Notes under the pieces: generated by a model | Databases searched by the model: none | What the model was told of the DNA's origin: nothing | Seen by the model: only the letters and a program-made list of their open reading frames with translations | Made by a program: the position numbers and the translations under genes | Assembly (NCBI RefSeq): GCF_016865255.1 | Contig: NZ_CP033381.1 | Coordinates: forward strand, 4,092,001-4,156,000 | Length of the DNA: 64,000 nt | DNA from: Methylomonas sp. LW13 | Lineage (GTDB): Bacteria > Pseudomonadota > Gammaproteobacteria > Methylococcales > Methylomonadaceae | Reading direction: 5' to 3' | Part shown: one piece after another, positions 27,549-36,539 of the stretch | Layout: each line of letters starts with the position of its first letter | Numbering within the stretch: the first letter of the stretch is position 1

Positions 27549-28436
27549 TCAACGCTTGATGACCGGACTCACCGGCGCCGCGTTCTGCGGTACAAAAGGC
27601 GGGGGAGTCGGCGTCGTGGTTGGGGCTGGCGTGGCAAAATCGAAGGTAGCGATACAGTTGACGCCGCCGATCAGTTCGTCGCTGGGATTAGGCAAGGTCA
27701 TGCGCACCGTAAAGCTGCCACTGGCCGGATCGATCAATTGGTCCACTTTGGTGACAGTAGCTCTCACGACTTTTTTGGCCGGCAGTTCAGGGCGTACTTC
27801 CACTTCCATACCAGGCTGAATCAGACCAAAATATTCAGTCGGCGCGATCAGCTCAACGCGCAACGGATTGACTTGCGCCAGCTTCATAATCGCGCGATCA
27901 CTAACGGACTCGCCGGGCATCGCATAGCGGTCTATCACAATACCGTCTATCGGACTTTTGATGGTTTTAACCTCCAGTTGCGCCTTGGCCATTTCCAATG
28001 CCAACATCGCCGACTTTTTGCGTTCCTCTGCCTTTCTCAACTCGATTCCAGCCAACACCACTTCGGTCTCGACTTTGTCTTTCTCTATTTGTGAAATAAC
28101 ACTGGTCGTGGCTAAGCTGCGATAGCGGGTGCGGTTGCGCGTGGCGTATTCCAGTTTCACTTTCTGATTGCATACCTCGCTATTGGTCTCGGCATCGGCC
28201 TTGGCCTGGTTAAACTTGGCCAATTCCACCGACGCTTCCAATTGGGCAAGCGGTTGGCCTTTGGCAACGTGATCACCCTTATCGACCAATAGCGCTGCGA
28301 CAGTCCCCGCCACCGGGCTACTCAACTCGACGTACATTTCCGGCTTGACCATGCAATCCAGATTGGCGGCAAACACGGTGCCACTGAACAGGCCAGGACC
28401 GATTAATGCGCAAAAAAAATGGTGGCGTATGGGCAT
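27549..28436 (-). CDS. Periplasmic adaptor (HlyD/RND-MFP type), export cluster
   Basis: 295 residues. A cleavable signal (ending VFAA) rather than a membrane anchor indicates a soluble periplasmic protein. Barrel-sandwich halves are visible: ELSSPVAGTVAALLVDKGDHVAKGQPLAQLE at the N side and IKSPIDGIVIDRYAMPGESVS after an alpha hairpin (about residues 75-155), then a beta barrel. The C terminus is Pro/Thr-rich. Third HlyD-type adaptor of the operon; 77 bp downstream of the SecA-like gene. Confidence 0.85.
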   Translation of the reverse strand: MPIRHHFFCALIGPGLFSGTVFAANLDCMVKPEMYVELSSPVAGTVAALLVDKGDHVAKGQPLAQLEASVELAKFNQAKADAETNSEVCNQKVKLEYATRNRTRYRSLATTSVISQIEKDKVETEVVLAGIELRKAEERKKSAMLALEMAKAQLEVKTIKSPIDGIVIDRYAMPGESVSDRAIMKLAQVNPLRVELIAPTEYFGLIQPGMEVEVRPELPAKKVVRATVTKVDQLIDPASGSFTVRMTLPNPSDELIGGVNCIATFDFATPAPTTTPTPPPFVPQNAAPVSPVIKR

Positions 28437-28513
28437 GTAAAAATCACTAATCGATTAGTTTGATTTGAAACGGTCTGATTTTTAACAAAATAGTAAATTT
28501 AAGGCCACAGCGT

Positions 28514-30511
28514 TTATTCAAACTTGCCGGAAAACGCCAAAATACGCGACAAATGCTTATCCTGTTTGCTGAGTTGCCTTCTGACGTTGCGCTGTTGCCG
28601 CTCGTTATAAATTTGCGGCAGACGTAATATCAGGTTTCCCAAAAAACCCGGCAAAGCTTGCTGATCTTTAGCCAGGCCGGCCATAGTCTTGAGAATAGCA
28701 GACGAATAAAACTCCCGTAGCGCCGTATCCTCCAGCGACAGTATCGCTTCGCAGCTACCCGGATCGCCTTGCCGGGCAGAGCGCCCGTATAGTTGCCGGT
28801 CAATACGGCGGGATTCGTTGCAGTTCAAAGCAATCACGTGCAAACCGCCCAACTCCGCCACGCCCAATCCCAGGGCTATATCGGTGCCACGGCCGGCCAT
28901 ATTGGTCGCTACCGTAATAGCGTGCAACTGCCCGGCTTGCGCGATGATCTCAGCCTCGTGTTGATCTTGTTCCGCATTCAACACCCGGTGAACCAAACCC
29001 GCCGCTTCCAGCCAGACACTGACCTCCAACGATTCGGCTACCGAACCGGTGCCTACCAAAATTGGCCGGCCTTGCGCATGTATTTCCGCGACCCGTTGTA
29101 AAAATGCCCGTTGCTTGGCGGCTTGCGTGGCATAAACCCGCTCGCTGAGCATTTTTCGTTTCGAAACTCTATGGGTAGGCACTTTTACACTATGCAAACC
29201 ATAAACACGCTGCATTTCCATCGCCACTTCCCGTACCGTGCCCGAAGTACCGGCCAGTTTGAGATAGCGGCTGAAAAAGCGCTGGTAACTGATCCGGGCC
29301 AGCGGCTCGCGTTGTTCGGAAATCAAGCAACCTTCCTTAGCTTCTATCATTTGTTGCAAGCCCTGCTCCCAAGACCGATCCTCCATCACCCGGCCGGTAA
29401 ACTCGTCGATGATTTGCACCTTGTTATCTTTCAGGATGTATTGCTTGTTGCGCTTGAAGCAATACTCGGCGATTAGCGCCTGTTTGACCATGGCTTCCCG
29501 CCAGCGCTTGTTTTTCCAACTCGGTCCCAAGCCGATAATCATATCCGCAATGGTATTTTCGCCTTGCGGGGTCAGTTCCACGTCGCGAGTTTTGGGATCC
29601 ATGACAAAGTCGTCGTTGATGAACAATGACGAGGCCAGATACAAGGCGTCACCGTAGGTTTCCGGAGACGCCTCGCTCGGCCGGGCCTGGGTGATGATCA
29701 GCGGCGTTTTGGCTTCGTCGATCAATACACTATCGGCTTCATCGATGATGGCAAAGCATAAGCCACGCATGATCAGAGGGTTGCTTTGCGGCTGTTTGAT
29801 TTGCTGTTGAATCTGCTTGAATTGAAATTTTAACAAGCCCACATCCTCGCCCATCTCGATGCGGTCACGCAGATAATCAAAGGCAATTTGTTTATTCGTC
29901 GTATGGACGATGGGTTGTTGATACAGTTTTCGGCGCAGTTCAAGGTCCATACCGTCAACCACCGCGCCGGACTTCAAGCCCAGACGCAGATAAAGCGGTT
30001 TCAGTATCTCCGCATCGCGAGCCGCCAAGTAATCGTTGGCAGTAATCACATGCACCGGGATGCCTGCCAAGGCGGCGGTGCAGGCCGGTAAGGTCGCTGT
30101 CAGCGTTTTGCCTTCGCCGGTTTCCATTTCCGCCAGCATGCCGTTAATCATTAACCAGCCGCCAAACAATTGCACGTCAAAATGCCGTTTATGCAGCGTC
30201 CGACCGGCGGTTTCGCGAATCAGCGCGAAGGCTCTGATCATCAGCTCTTCGGTCAGACCATACCGATATAGATTTTCCCGCAGTTCCAGAATGGCAATGG
30301 TCAACTGTTGCTCGTTGTAGTGGCTTAACGGGGCGGCAACTTTTTCAACTCGACTGACGATATAAGCCTGGCTGAAACGCTGGCGGTTCAGGCGTTTGTG
30401 GAGTTTGTCGAAAAATGCCGCGGCGCCTTGCTCGAAATCGCTTAGTCGACTTTCCGGCTTTTGCGGGTAGCTGCCGAAATGTACCCCTGGACGCAACACC
30501 AACTCAGACAT
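28514..30511 (-). CDS. Non-canonical SecA-like translocase ATPase
   Basis: 665 residues. SecA landmarks are clear: FDVQLFGG near 111-118, Walker A TGEGKT 131-136, Walker B DEAD 257-260 inside IIDEADSVLIDEAKTPL, IIDEFTGRVMEDRSWEQGL in NBD1, TNMAGRGTDIALG and QLYGRSARQGDPGS in NBD2. It is about 235 residues shorter than housekeeping SecA, ending soon after NBD2, so most of the helical-wing domain and the zinc-binding C-tail are missing. Starts inside the end of the M50 gene (8-bp overlap). Likely a dedicated motor for the giant adhesin; the normal secA is presumably elsewhere. Confidence 0.9.
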   Translation of the reverse strand: MSELVLRPGVHFGSYPQKPESRLSDFEQGAAAFFDKLHKRLNRQRFSQAYIVSRVEKVAAPLSHYNEQQLTIAILELRENLYRYGLTEELMIRAFALIRETAGRTLHKRHFDVQLFGGWLMINGMLAEMETGEGKTLTATLPACTAALAGIPVHVITANDYLAARDAEILKPLYLRLGLKSGAVVDGMDLELRRKLYQQPIVHTTNKQIAFDYLRDRIEMGEDVGLLKFQFKQIQQQIKQPQSNPLIMRGLCFAIIDEADSVLIDEAKTPLIITQARPSEASPETYGDALYLASSLFINDDFVMDPKTRDVELTPQGENTIADMIIGLGPSWKNKRWREAMVKQALIAEYCFKRNKQYILKDNKVQIIDEFTGRVMEDRSWEQGLQQMIEAKEGCLISEQREPLARISYQRFFSRYLKLAGTSGTVREVAMEMQRVYGLHSVKVPTHRVSKRKMLSERVYATQAAKQRAFLQRVAEIHAQGRPILVGTGSVAESLEVSVWLEAAGLVHRVLNAEQDQHEAEIIAQAGQLHAITVATNMAGRGTDIALGLGVAELGGLHVIALNCNESRRIDRQLYGRSARQGDPGSCEAILSLEDTALREFYSSAILKTMAGLAKDQQALPGFLGNLILRLPQIYNERQQRNVRRQLSKQDKHLSRILAFSGKFE

Positions 30512-32648
30512 TGAACTGCCTCAAAAATACCTGACGTACCCGGCGGTACAGCTGAGTCATAATCGATTCGCCGCCATGGTTGATCCTCACATAAGCGCGC
30601 ATACCTATCGGCAGATTTTTCGGCGGCGAGAAGTCCAGATCAACCAAAAAGATTTTTTGCAGGGTTTGCATGTCTTGTTCGTTTTCCGTATTCACCCGGA
30701 TTTTGCCACCGCCGGTGGTCGCCAGGGCCGGGCTGGGCAGCGTATTGGTCGCTTCCGGCGCCAGGCGGATGATGTTGGCCGGGTATTCGCGATACGGGTC
30801 GCTAACCAGACGTACGCTGATTTCCGGACTGCCTTGCCGCAGCAGGCCAATATTGTCTTGCGTTACCACCATGCGGATGGTCGGTGGCTGTTCATCCAGA
30901 ATGTAACCAATCAACTCACCCTGGCGCAAATAGCTACCGGTTAGATCGTCGGCATCCGGCAACAGGATATAACCGGATTTGGCGGCGCTTATGATCATCG
31001 CGCTGGATTTATGATTCAAATGATCCAGTTCGGATTCCGCAACGCGCAGCGATTCTTTCAAAATTTCCGCCTTCACTAAATCAGACTCTTTCTCCGCCCG
31101 ATATTGGCTTTGCAACTCGGCCACTTTGGCGCGGGCGATTTTGGCTTTGGCTTCCAATGCGTCGTCATGCATGGTCAGCAACACATCACCCTGATTCACG
31201 AATTGGTTCGATTTCACCAGCAATTCGCCGATGAAACCCTCTTGCTCCACCTTGATCAACGCCTCATCGGGCAGCCACACCACGCCTTCTGCCAGCGTGT
31301 AATTGGGAATCGGCAAAGCACCAAAAACCAGAACCACAAACAAGGTTACGCCTGCCGTGGTCAGCAGCGCCTTATCTCTTTTCCGACTCAGACTGGGGCT
31401 GGTAAACACAAAACGTATGGCTTTATACAGCGGAAACACGACCTGTAATGACACCATCAACAACGCAACGACGATGCCCAGTGAGAAAAATTTTTCGGTC
31501 AGATAAATACAGACAAACCACAACATCATCAGGCGGTAAGTCAGCGACGCCAAACTATAAATGACAAACCAAGCCGTTTCGCCCGGCGCAGAGGCCGGGG
31601 ACACCGCCTGTTTCAAATCAAACAAATATCGCTGGGCCAAATAAGCCCAGATTTGGCTTGAACGCTGATACAAATTGGGAATGCTCAAGGCATCGGCCAG
31701 AATGTAATAGCCGTCGTACTTCAATAGCGGGTTGCCGTTAAAAAACAGCGACGAGACACCGCCGGTCAGCAGGATGTCGAAACCAATATCCTGAACAATC
31801 CCGGTTTCTGTGCTCAAAAACAGGAACAAGCCCAGGGCGGCCAGAAATCCCTCCACCAAAATGCCGGCGGCGCTGATCAACATCCGGTCGTACTTGTTAC
31901 GCAGATGGTTGGCGGCGGAGACATTGACGTAAGGCACCGGCATGAACAATAAAAAATTGACGCCCATTTCATGCACTTCGCCGCCTTTCAACTTCATGGC
32001 AAAGCCATGCCCCAATTCATGCAGAATTTTGATCAAGGGGTACAACAAGAACACGATCAAAAAATTGTAGGGAGCCAAAGCGTTCAATTCGAAATGATGG
32101 CTGATTTCCGGCCAATTAGCCCCTGCTTGCAGCAAAGCAATTGCAATGACTAGCAGCCAGACCACGCCGAACTTGACGCTGAACAGACCCGCCACTTTAG
32201 GCGCATGTTTGCTGAGAAACTCATCCGGATCCCACAACGGCAATTTCAGCGAGAGCGGGTTCAACAATCGCTGATTGCTTTTCGCGCTGCTTAGCCGCGC
32301 CTGACGCTCGAACAATTCTTCGGTGTTGACCAAGGCTTCGGTTTGAATCAAATCGGCCTGATGTAATTGCCCCAGTAGTTGAATAAGGTCTTGTTGGCTG
32401 GGGGCATAGTCGCCCAACTGCCGATTCAGGATGTCGGCAATCTCTTGTACACTCAACTTGCCGTCCAACAGCCCGATGAACTGATAGGCCAGACTGTTAA
32501 AGCGCTGATGGCGGGCGGTATTGGGGTCTTCGAGGATGTACCAGATCAGGCCGCGGTACTCGTGGCGATGAATCTCGATATGGCTATGCAACTTGGGTTT
32601 GAGCTTGGCGACTCGGTACCAGTGCGGACTGAACAGTTCGTTAGCCAT
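30504..32648 (-). CDS. PqqD-like / M50 metalloprotease / HlyD fusion membrane protein
   Basis: 714 residues from ATG 32648 with GAGG upstream; a TTG at 32654 is an alternative. Residues about 45-100 (RFNSLAYQFIGLLDGKLSVQ) resemble a PqqD-type peptide-recognition fold. Several membrane helices follow with the zinc motif HELGH (210-214) and the downstream NPLLKYDGYY (Asp312), a complete site-2-protease-like active site. After about residue 440 comes a lipoyl/HlyD part with a coiled coil. Such PqqD-M50-HlyD architecture occurs in peptide maturation and export systems. Here it lies between the SecA-like and GAF-HlyD genes. Whether it cleaves the adhesin N terminus is inference. Confidence 0.85.
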   Translation of the reverse strand: MANELFSPHWYRVAKLKPKLHSHIEIHRHEYRGLIWYILEDPNTARHQRFNSLAYQFIGLLDGKLSVQEIADILNRQLGDYAPSQQDLIQLLGQLHQADLIQTEALVNTEELFERQARLSSAKSNQRLLNPLSLKLPLWDPDEFLSKHAPKVAGLFSVKFGVVWLLVIAIALLQAGANWPEISHHFELNALAPYNFLIVFLLYPLIKILHELGHGFAMKLKGGEVHEMGVNFLLFMPVPYVNVSAANHLRNKYDRMLISAAGILVEGFLAALGLFLFLSTETGIVQDIGFDILLTGGVSSLFFNGNPLLKYDGYYILADALSIPNLYQRSSQIWAYLAQRYLFDLKQAVSPASAPGETAWFVIYSLASLTYRLMMLWFVCIYLTEKFFSLGIVVALLMVSLQVVFPLYKAIRFVFTSPSLSRKRDKALLTTAGVTLFVVLVFGALPIPNYTLAEGVVWLPDEALIKVEQEGFIGELLVKSNQFVNQGDVLLTMHDDALEAKAKIARAKVAELQSQYRAEKESDLVKAEILKESLRVAESELDHLNHKSSAMIISAAKSGYILLPDADDLTGSYLRQGELIGYILDEQPPTIRMVVTQDNIGLLRQGSPEISVRLVSDPYREYPANIIRLAPEATNTLPSPALATTGGGKIRVNTENEQDMQTLQKIFLVDLDFSPPKNLPIGMRAYVRINHGGESIMTQLYRRVRQVFLRQFNV

Positions 32649-32669
32649 GAGCAAACCTCAGCATCCGAT

Positions 32670-34418
32670 TCACCAGGACCAAATCCACAAACGCAGCCAA
32701 GCCAGCATGTCGTGGCTCCATATCCACAATAAACTGGCGCGCCCGGCCGCGATTTTGCCAACACCCTCCATGCCCGGCCGTAATAGTTCAGGCGCATTTT
32801 CCAGACTGGCTTCGACGCGGAAGATATTCTTGCCGCTATCGGTTTTGGCCACTGCGGTAATTTTTTGCACCTGTAGCGGAAAGGTCCGGCTGGGCATACT
32901 GGCCAACACCAAAGAGCCTTTTTGACCTGCCTGCACATAGGAAATCAGGCTTTCATCCACCTTCAGGATGATGCGGTAACCTTCCAAAGGGGCAATTTTG
33001 AACAGGATTTCACCGCGTTCGACCGGTGAACCGAGCTTCTGACTCAAATCGCCTTCAATCACCACTCCATCGAATGGCGCCGCCAGATTGATTTTCTGTA
33101 ACTGCTGGCGGGTCAGCTCCATCTCCGCATCGGCCTGGTCGATTTGCGCGCTAATGACCCTGACTTTCACGAGATCACCACCAGACAGGGCTTCGCGGTA
33201 TTCGCGACGGAATTTTTGCAACTGCCCGTCCAGCTTGCTTAATTCCAGTTGTAATTCCGCATCGTCCAGACTAGCCATCAGTTCGCCTTGCCGCACCGTA
33301 TCACCGGCCCTTACCGCCGCGGATTGCAAAAATCCGGAAATGGGCGCAGCGACCACCCGCTGAATTTTGCCTTCCAACACCGCGTTGGCGGTCACCCGAA
33401 AATCACTGCGCCACACAGAGCTGATCAACAAGAACAACACCAAGCCCAGGGCGGTCAATTTCACTTTGAAGTGTTTGACGCCCATCAGTTCGGCCAGCCG
33501 CTGTTTAAGCTTGATGCCGATTTTTACCGACAACGCTTGTTCGTCGAGTTTTTTTAAAGTCAGATACGGGGAGATCAGTGCCAGGGCTTGTTGGCAAAGT
33601 AGTACGGTTTCCTTGGCAAAGGATTGTTCTTCGCTGCGTAACAGGGTAACCGCGCCGATAAACTTACCGGCATGCAGCATAGGTACGGTCAGCAATGAAC
33701 CATAACCATACTTGCGGACGATTTCCTGATGGGCGCGCTGGATGCTGACCGATTTGACATCCGGAACCACCACCACACTATCCTGCTCGATGGCTTCGTC
33801 CATCGCATCGGCGATTTTTTGCAACAGATTGGCTTGCTGGTCGAATTGCGCGTTGTTGGAAATCGCCACTACCGTGCTGTAGTTGTCTTTGAATTCGCCG
33901 ATGGCAACCCGATCGCAACTCAGCATGCGCGTCAATTCCGTACCCAGGCTAATCAAAACCTCGCGGTAACTATTTTGCTCGAAACAAGCCGCCAGCAAAC
34001 CGACTACGGAGCTGTAAAAATCGTCGTTCTGCTGCAAACGGTCTTGCGCCAAACGCCACCACTCCACGCTCTGCTCCAGCGTGGCAAAAACAGCCGCGCG
34101 CCGATCAGCAACAGCATGCTCCAGTTTGAGCGCAATCACACCTAATAGTACCGAACCGTCAAATACCGGCAGACCGAAGAAGTCATATTGCCGTTGATCC
34201 AGCTTTGCCACATTAGGCATGTAACTGGGTTGATTTTTATCCAGTGCAAGTTTGCAAATAGCCGATAACTCGGCAGCATCGGCGAGGTTCTCCGGCCATT
34301 TCGCCAACAGCCGCAGCGTTTTGCCATCCGCATCGCTCACCATCAATGCCGCAGCCTCAGTTTGCGGCACAATGCGGCAGACTATCTCCAGCCATTGTTG
34401 GGCAAATCTAACGCTCAT
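32670..34418 (-). CDS. GAF-GAF-HlyD fusion protein
   Basis: 582 residues. Two GAF-like domains appear in the cytoplasmic N part (about 1-120 and 135-290; YGYGSLLTVPMLHAGKFIGAV is typical), then a single membrane helix near 322-340 (LTALGLVLFLLISSVW) and a HlyD periplasmic adaptor: APISGFLQSAAVRAGDTVRQGEL, a short hairpin and LAAPFDGVVIEGDLSQ. This joins small-molecule or redox sensing inside the cell to an export adaptor outside the membrane. Its start overlaps the upstream HDOD stop by ATGA. Confidence 0.85.
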   Translation of the reverse strand: MSVRFAQQWLEIVCRIVPQTEAAALMVSDADGKTLRLLAKWPENLADAAELSAICKLALDKNQPSYMPNVAKLDQRQYDFFGLPVFDGSVLLGVIALKLEHAVADRRAAVFATLEQSVEWWRLAQDRLQQNDDFYSSVVGLLAACFEQNSYREVLISLGTELTRMLSCDRVAIGEFKDNYSTVVAISNNAQFDQQANLLQKIADAMDEAIEQDSVVVVPDVKSVSIQRAHQEIVRKYGYGSLLTVPMLHAGKFIGAVTLLRSEEQSFAKETVLLCQQALALISPYLTLKKLDEQALSVKIGIKLKQRLAELMGVKHFKVKLTALGLVLFLLISSVWRSDFRVTANAVLEGKIQRVVAAPISGFLQSAAVRAGDTVRQGELMASLDDAELQLELSKLDGQLQKFRREYREALSGGDLVKVRVISAQIDQADAEMELTRQQLQKINLAAPFDGVVIEGDLSQKLGSPVERGEILFKIAPLEGYRIILKVDESLISYVQAGQKGSLVLASMPSRTFPLQVQKITAVAKTDSGKNIFRVEASLENAPELLRPGMEGVGKIAAGRASLLWIWSHDMLAWLRLWIWSW

Positions 34419-35296
34419 AGCGGAAAACCTCCCGGACAGGCATTACTCTGAACCACACTCTGCGGGCACAACATCAGAAATATGTCATCGAGATGGTTGG
34501 CTATTTCCTGACTGACCAGGTCTTTCAAATTACTGGGGATGGCGGCAAATTGTTGCTGGCTATCCTTTAAGCCACTGAGCGCCTGGTTAAATTGTTCCGG
34601 CTCCGCAAACACTTGCTGCGCCAGATAAACCAGATAGGTTTCGTTGCGATAATGCGGATCGGTAAGTTCAGGATGCAGTTGGTGACCAATGATGTGCGAA
34701 TATACCTCGGGTAAATGCCATAAACGCATCAGTTCAGAGCCCAACTGACAATAATCAAAGCCAAACAACAGCCGTTCCTGCTCGTCAATCGGCAAGCCCT
34801 GCTCCCGGCTTGCCAGCAATGCGTCCAGCGCCTGTTCCGGGGCTTTGACAAACATCGCCGCGTGGCCGATTTCCAATAACAACCCCAGTGCAAAAAAACG
34901 ATGTCCAGCGGGTAGTCCGGCCATTTTAGCCAGCGTGCGGCAGGCGATGCCGCATTCGATGCCATGCAACCAGAACTCTTTCAAGTCCATCACCGCGTCG
35001 GGAATATTGCAAAACGTCCGCATGCACAAACTGCTCAACAGCAAATCATGCAACTGAATGGTACCAATCAAGCTGATTGCATCGTAAAGGTCATACGCTT
35101 TGCGGTTAAAACCAAAGAAGCGGCTGTTGGCCATGCGGATTATGCGGACGGTCAACATAGAATCGGTTTGCAGCACCGCGACATAGTCGCGGATTCTGGC
35201 ATCCGGCTTTTCTAATAACAGCCTGATTTTCAGATACACCTCAGGCATCGAAATTTTTTCGGCCAAATCGCAAAGGAATTGTTGTTCAGCTCTCAT
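34415..35296 (-). CDS. HDOD domain protein
   Basis: 293 residues. RIIRMANSRFFGFNRKAYDLYDAISLIG near 50-80 and LLLEIGHAAMF near 160 are typical of HDOD (HD-related output) domains, here without the full metal-binding HD pair. HDOD proteins act in signalling, often with cyclic-di-GMP. It is the second of two tandem paralogues, 6 bp after the first, and overlaps the GAF-HlyD gene by ATGA, so it belongs to the export operon. Confidence 0.85.
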   Translation of the reverse strand: MRAEQQFLCDLAEKISMPEVYLKIRLLLEKPDARIRDYVAVLQTDSMLTVRIIRMANSRFFGFNRKAYDLYDAISLIGTIQLHDLLLSSLCMRTFCNIPDAVMDLKEFWLHGIECGIACRTLAKMAGLPAGHRFFALGLLLEIGHAAMFVKAPEQALDALLASREQGLPIDEQERLLFGFDYCQLGSELMRLWHLPEVYSHIIGHQLHPELTDPHYRNETYLVYLAQQVFAEPEQFNQALSGLKDSQQQFAAIPSNLKDLVSQEIANHLDDIFLMLCPQSVVQSNACPGGFPL

Positions 35297-35302
35297 AGCG
35301 GC

Positions 35303-36169
35303 TTAATTGAACATGAGCTTTTCCATCTCAGTCGCGGCTTTTAAAGCTTGTTCGACAGCCTCTGCCAACTGTTCGGCATTGAGTTGCAAAATATCCCAAA
35401 TGTCCGCGGATACGCTCTCCTCGATTGCGCGCATATGCCCGGATATGTATTTTTCGGCACAGGCCCGCACCAGATGCAGTAGTGCGGTTTCCCTGCGCTG
35501 ATCCGGGGCAAGGTCAGGGGTGGGCTGATAATGCACAATGTCTTGAAAATGCGCCGGCAAACACCATTGCGCCATCAGTTTGGCACCGATCTCGCCATAA
35601 TGCATACCCAACAGTTTTTGTTCAGCGATGTGCAGTAATTCCTGGTTATTCCGGGACAGTTCCATCGCGCGTTTCGCCAACTCAGGGTGCTTTGCGTAAA
35701 GCACCAGATGCCCTATTTCATACAACAAACCAATCACAAACAGGCGTTCGCTCTTGGGGAATTTTAGCTGGCTTGCCAACAACCGGGTCAACACCGCCGA
35801 GAACAAGCTGAACCGCCAAAAGGTTTTCAGCGGCATGATGTCATTGGGCAATTTTAACGAGGCAATCGCCGAGGTAGCCAGCACCAAGTCATGTAACTGC
35901 CCGATGCCCAGCATATTGACGGCGCGACTCAAGCTGTCGATCTTTCCCGGAAAACCAAAGAAAGCGCTGTTGGCAACTCTTAACACGGCGACGCTTAAGT
36001 TGGGATCGCTGGCCACAACTTCGACAAAGTGCTCGATATCCGAACGGGGATCGTCGATCAAATTTCTAACTTTCTGATATACCTCGGGCAAGGAAACCAA
36101 ACCTTTGATTTCTTGCAAGGTATGTTCGATCAAATCAGCTTGCGAATTGATCTCGACAGGATCAAGCAA
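35303..36169 (-). CDS. HDOD domain protein, TTG start
   Basis: 288 residues. AVLRVANSAFFGFPGKIDSLSRAVNMLG and GLLYEIGHLVLYAKHPELA are HDOD hallmarks and mirror the downstream paralogue. The start codon is TTG at 36169, supported by GGAGGG 6 bp upstream; no in-frame ATG lies near. First gene of the minus-strand export operon, divergent from the giant adhesin gene, with a hairpin about 50-90 bp upstream. Confidence 0.85.
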   Translation of the reverse strand: MLDPVEINSQADLIEHTLQEIKGLVSLPEVYQKVRNLIDDPRSDIEHFVEVVASDPNLSVAVLRVANSAFFGFPGKIDSLSRAVNMLGIGQLHDLVLATSAIASLKLPNDIMPLKTFWRFSLFSAVLTRLLASQLKFPKSERLFVIGLLYEIGHLVLYAKHPELAKRAMELSRNNQELLHIAEQKLLGMHYGEIGAKLMAQWCLPAHFQDIVHYQPTPDLAPDQRRETALLHLVRACAEKYISGHMRAIEESVSADIWDILQLNAEQLAEAVEQALKAATEMEKLMFN

Positions 36170-36215
36170 GGGCGTCCCTCCAAATTAGACAGTGTTTAAA
36201 TCAAGCGGAAGTATA

Positions 36216-36261
36216 GAACGGAAACCGGAGCTGTAGTAGGGAAACTACCGGTATTCCGTTC
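36216..36261. promoter_or_regulatory. Long imperfect hairpin upstream of the export operon
   Basis: GAACGGAAACCG (36216-36227) pairs with CGGTATTCCGTTC (36249-36261) with one bulged A; an inner GTAGT/ACTAC stem (36233-36237, 36244-36248) closes a 6-nt loop. It lies in the 370-bp divergent region between the HDOD operon and the adhesin, 47-92 bp from the TTG start. It may be a leader structure, an operator or a REP-like repeat. Confidence 0.5.
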
Positions 36262-36539
36262 GGGCTGAGGTCGTCGAAACTCAAGCTGGTTTGCTCTTTG
36301 AGGGGTGATCGGTATTTAAGAGTGGGGTTAATAAAAGCCACAAGCGCTCCATTTTTTCCATATACCCTCCGACACTTAACCACTGCACATTTTGAGCAGG
36401 CTTATCTGTGTTCTATTACGGATTATTTGCTGCAATCACAGAATAATTAAAACGAAGTCGCTAAACTCTAGCAGCATCTCTGGCATCCGATGCCAACGGC
36501 GTTCCATGCTCATCGGTCAAACTGCAACTTTCAACGCCC

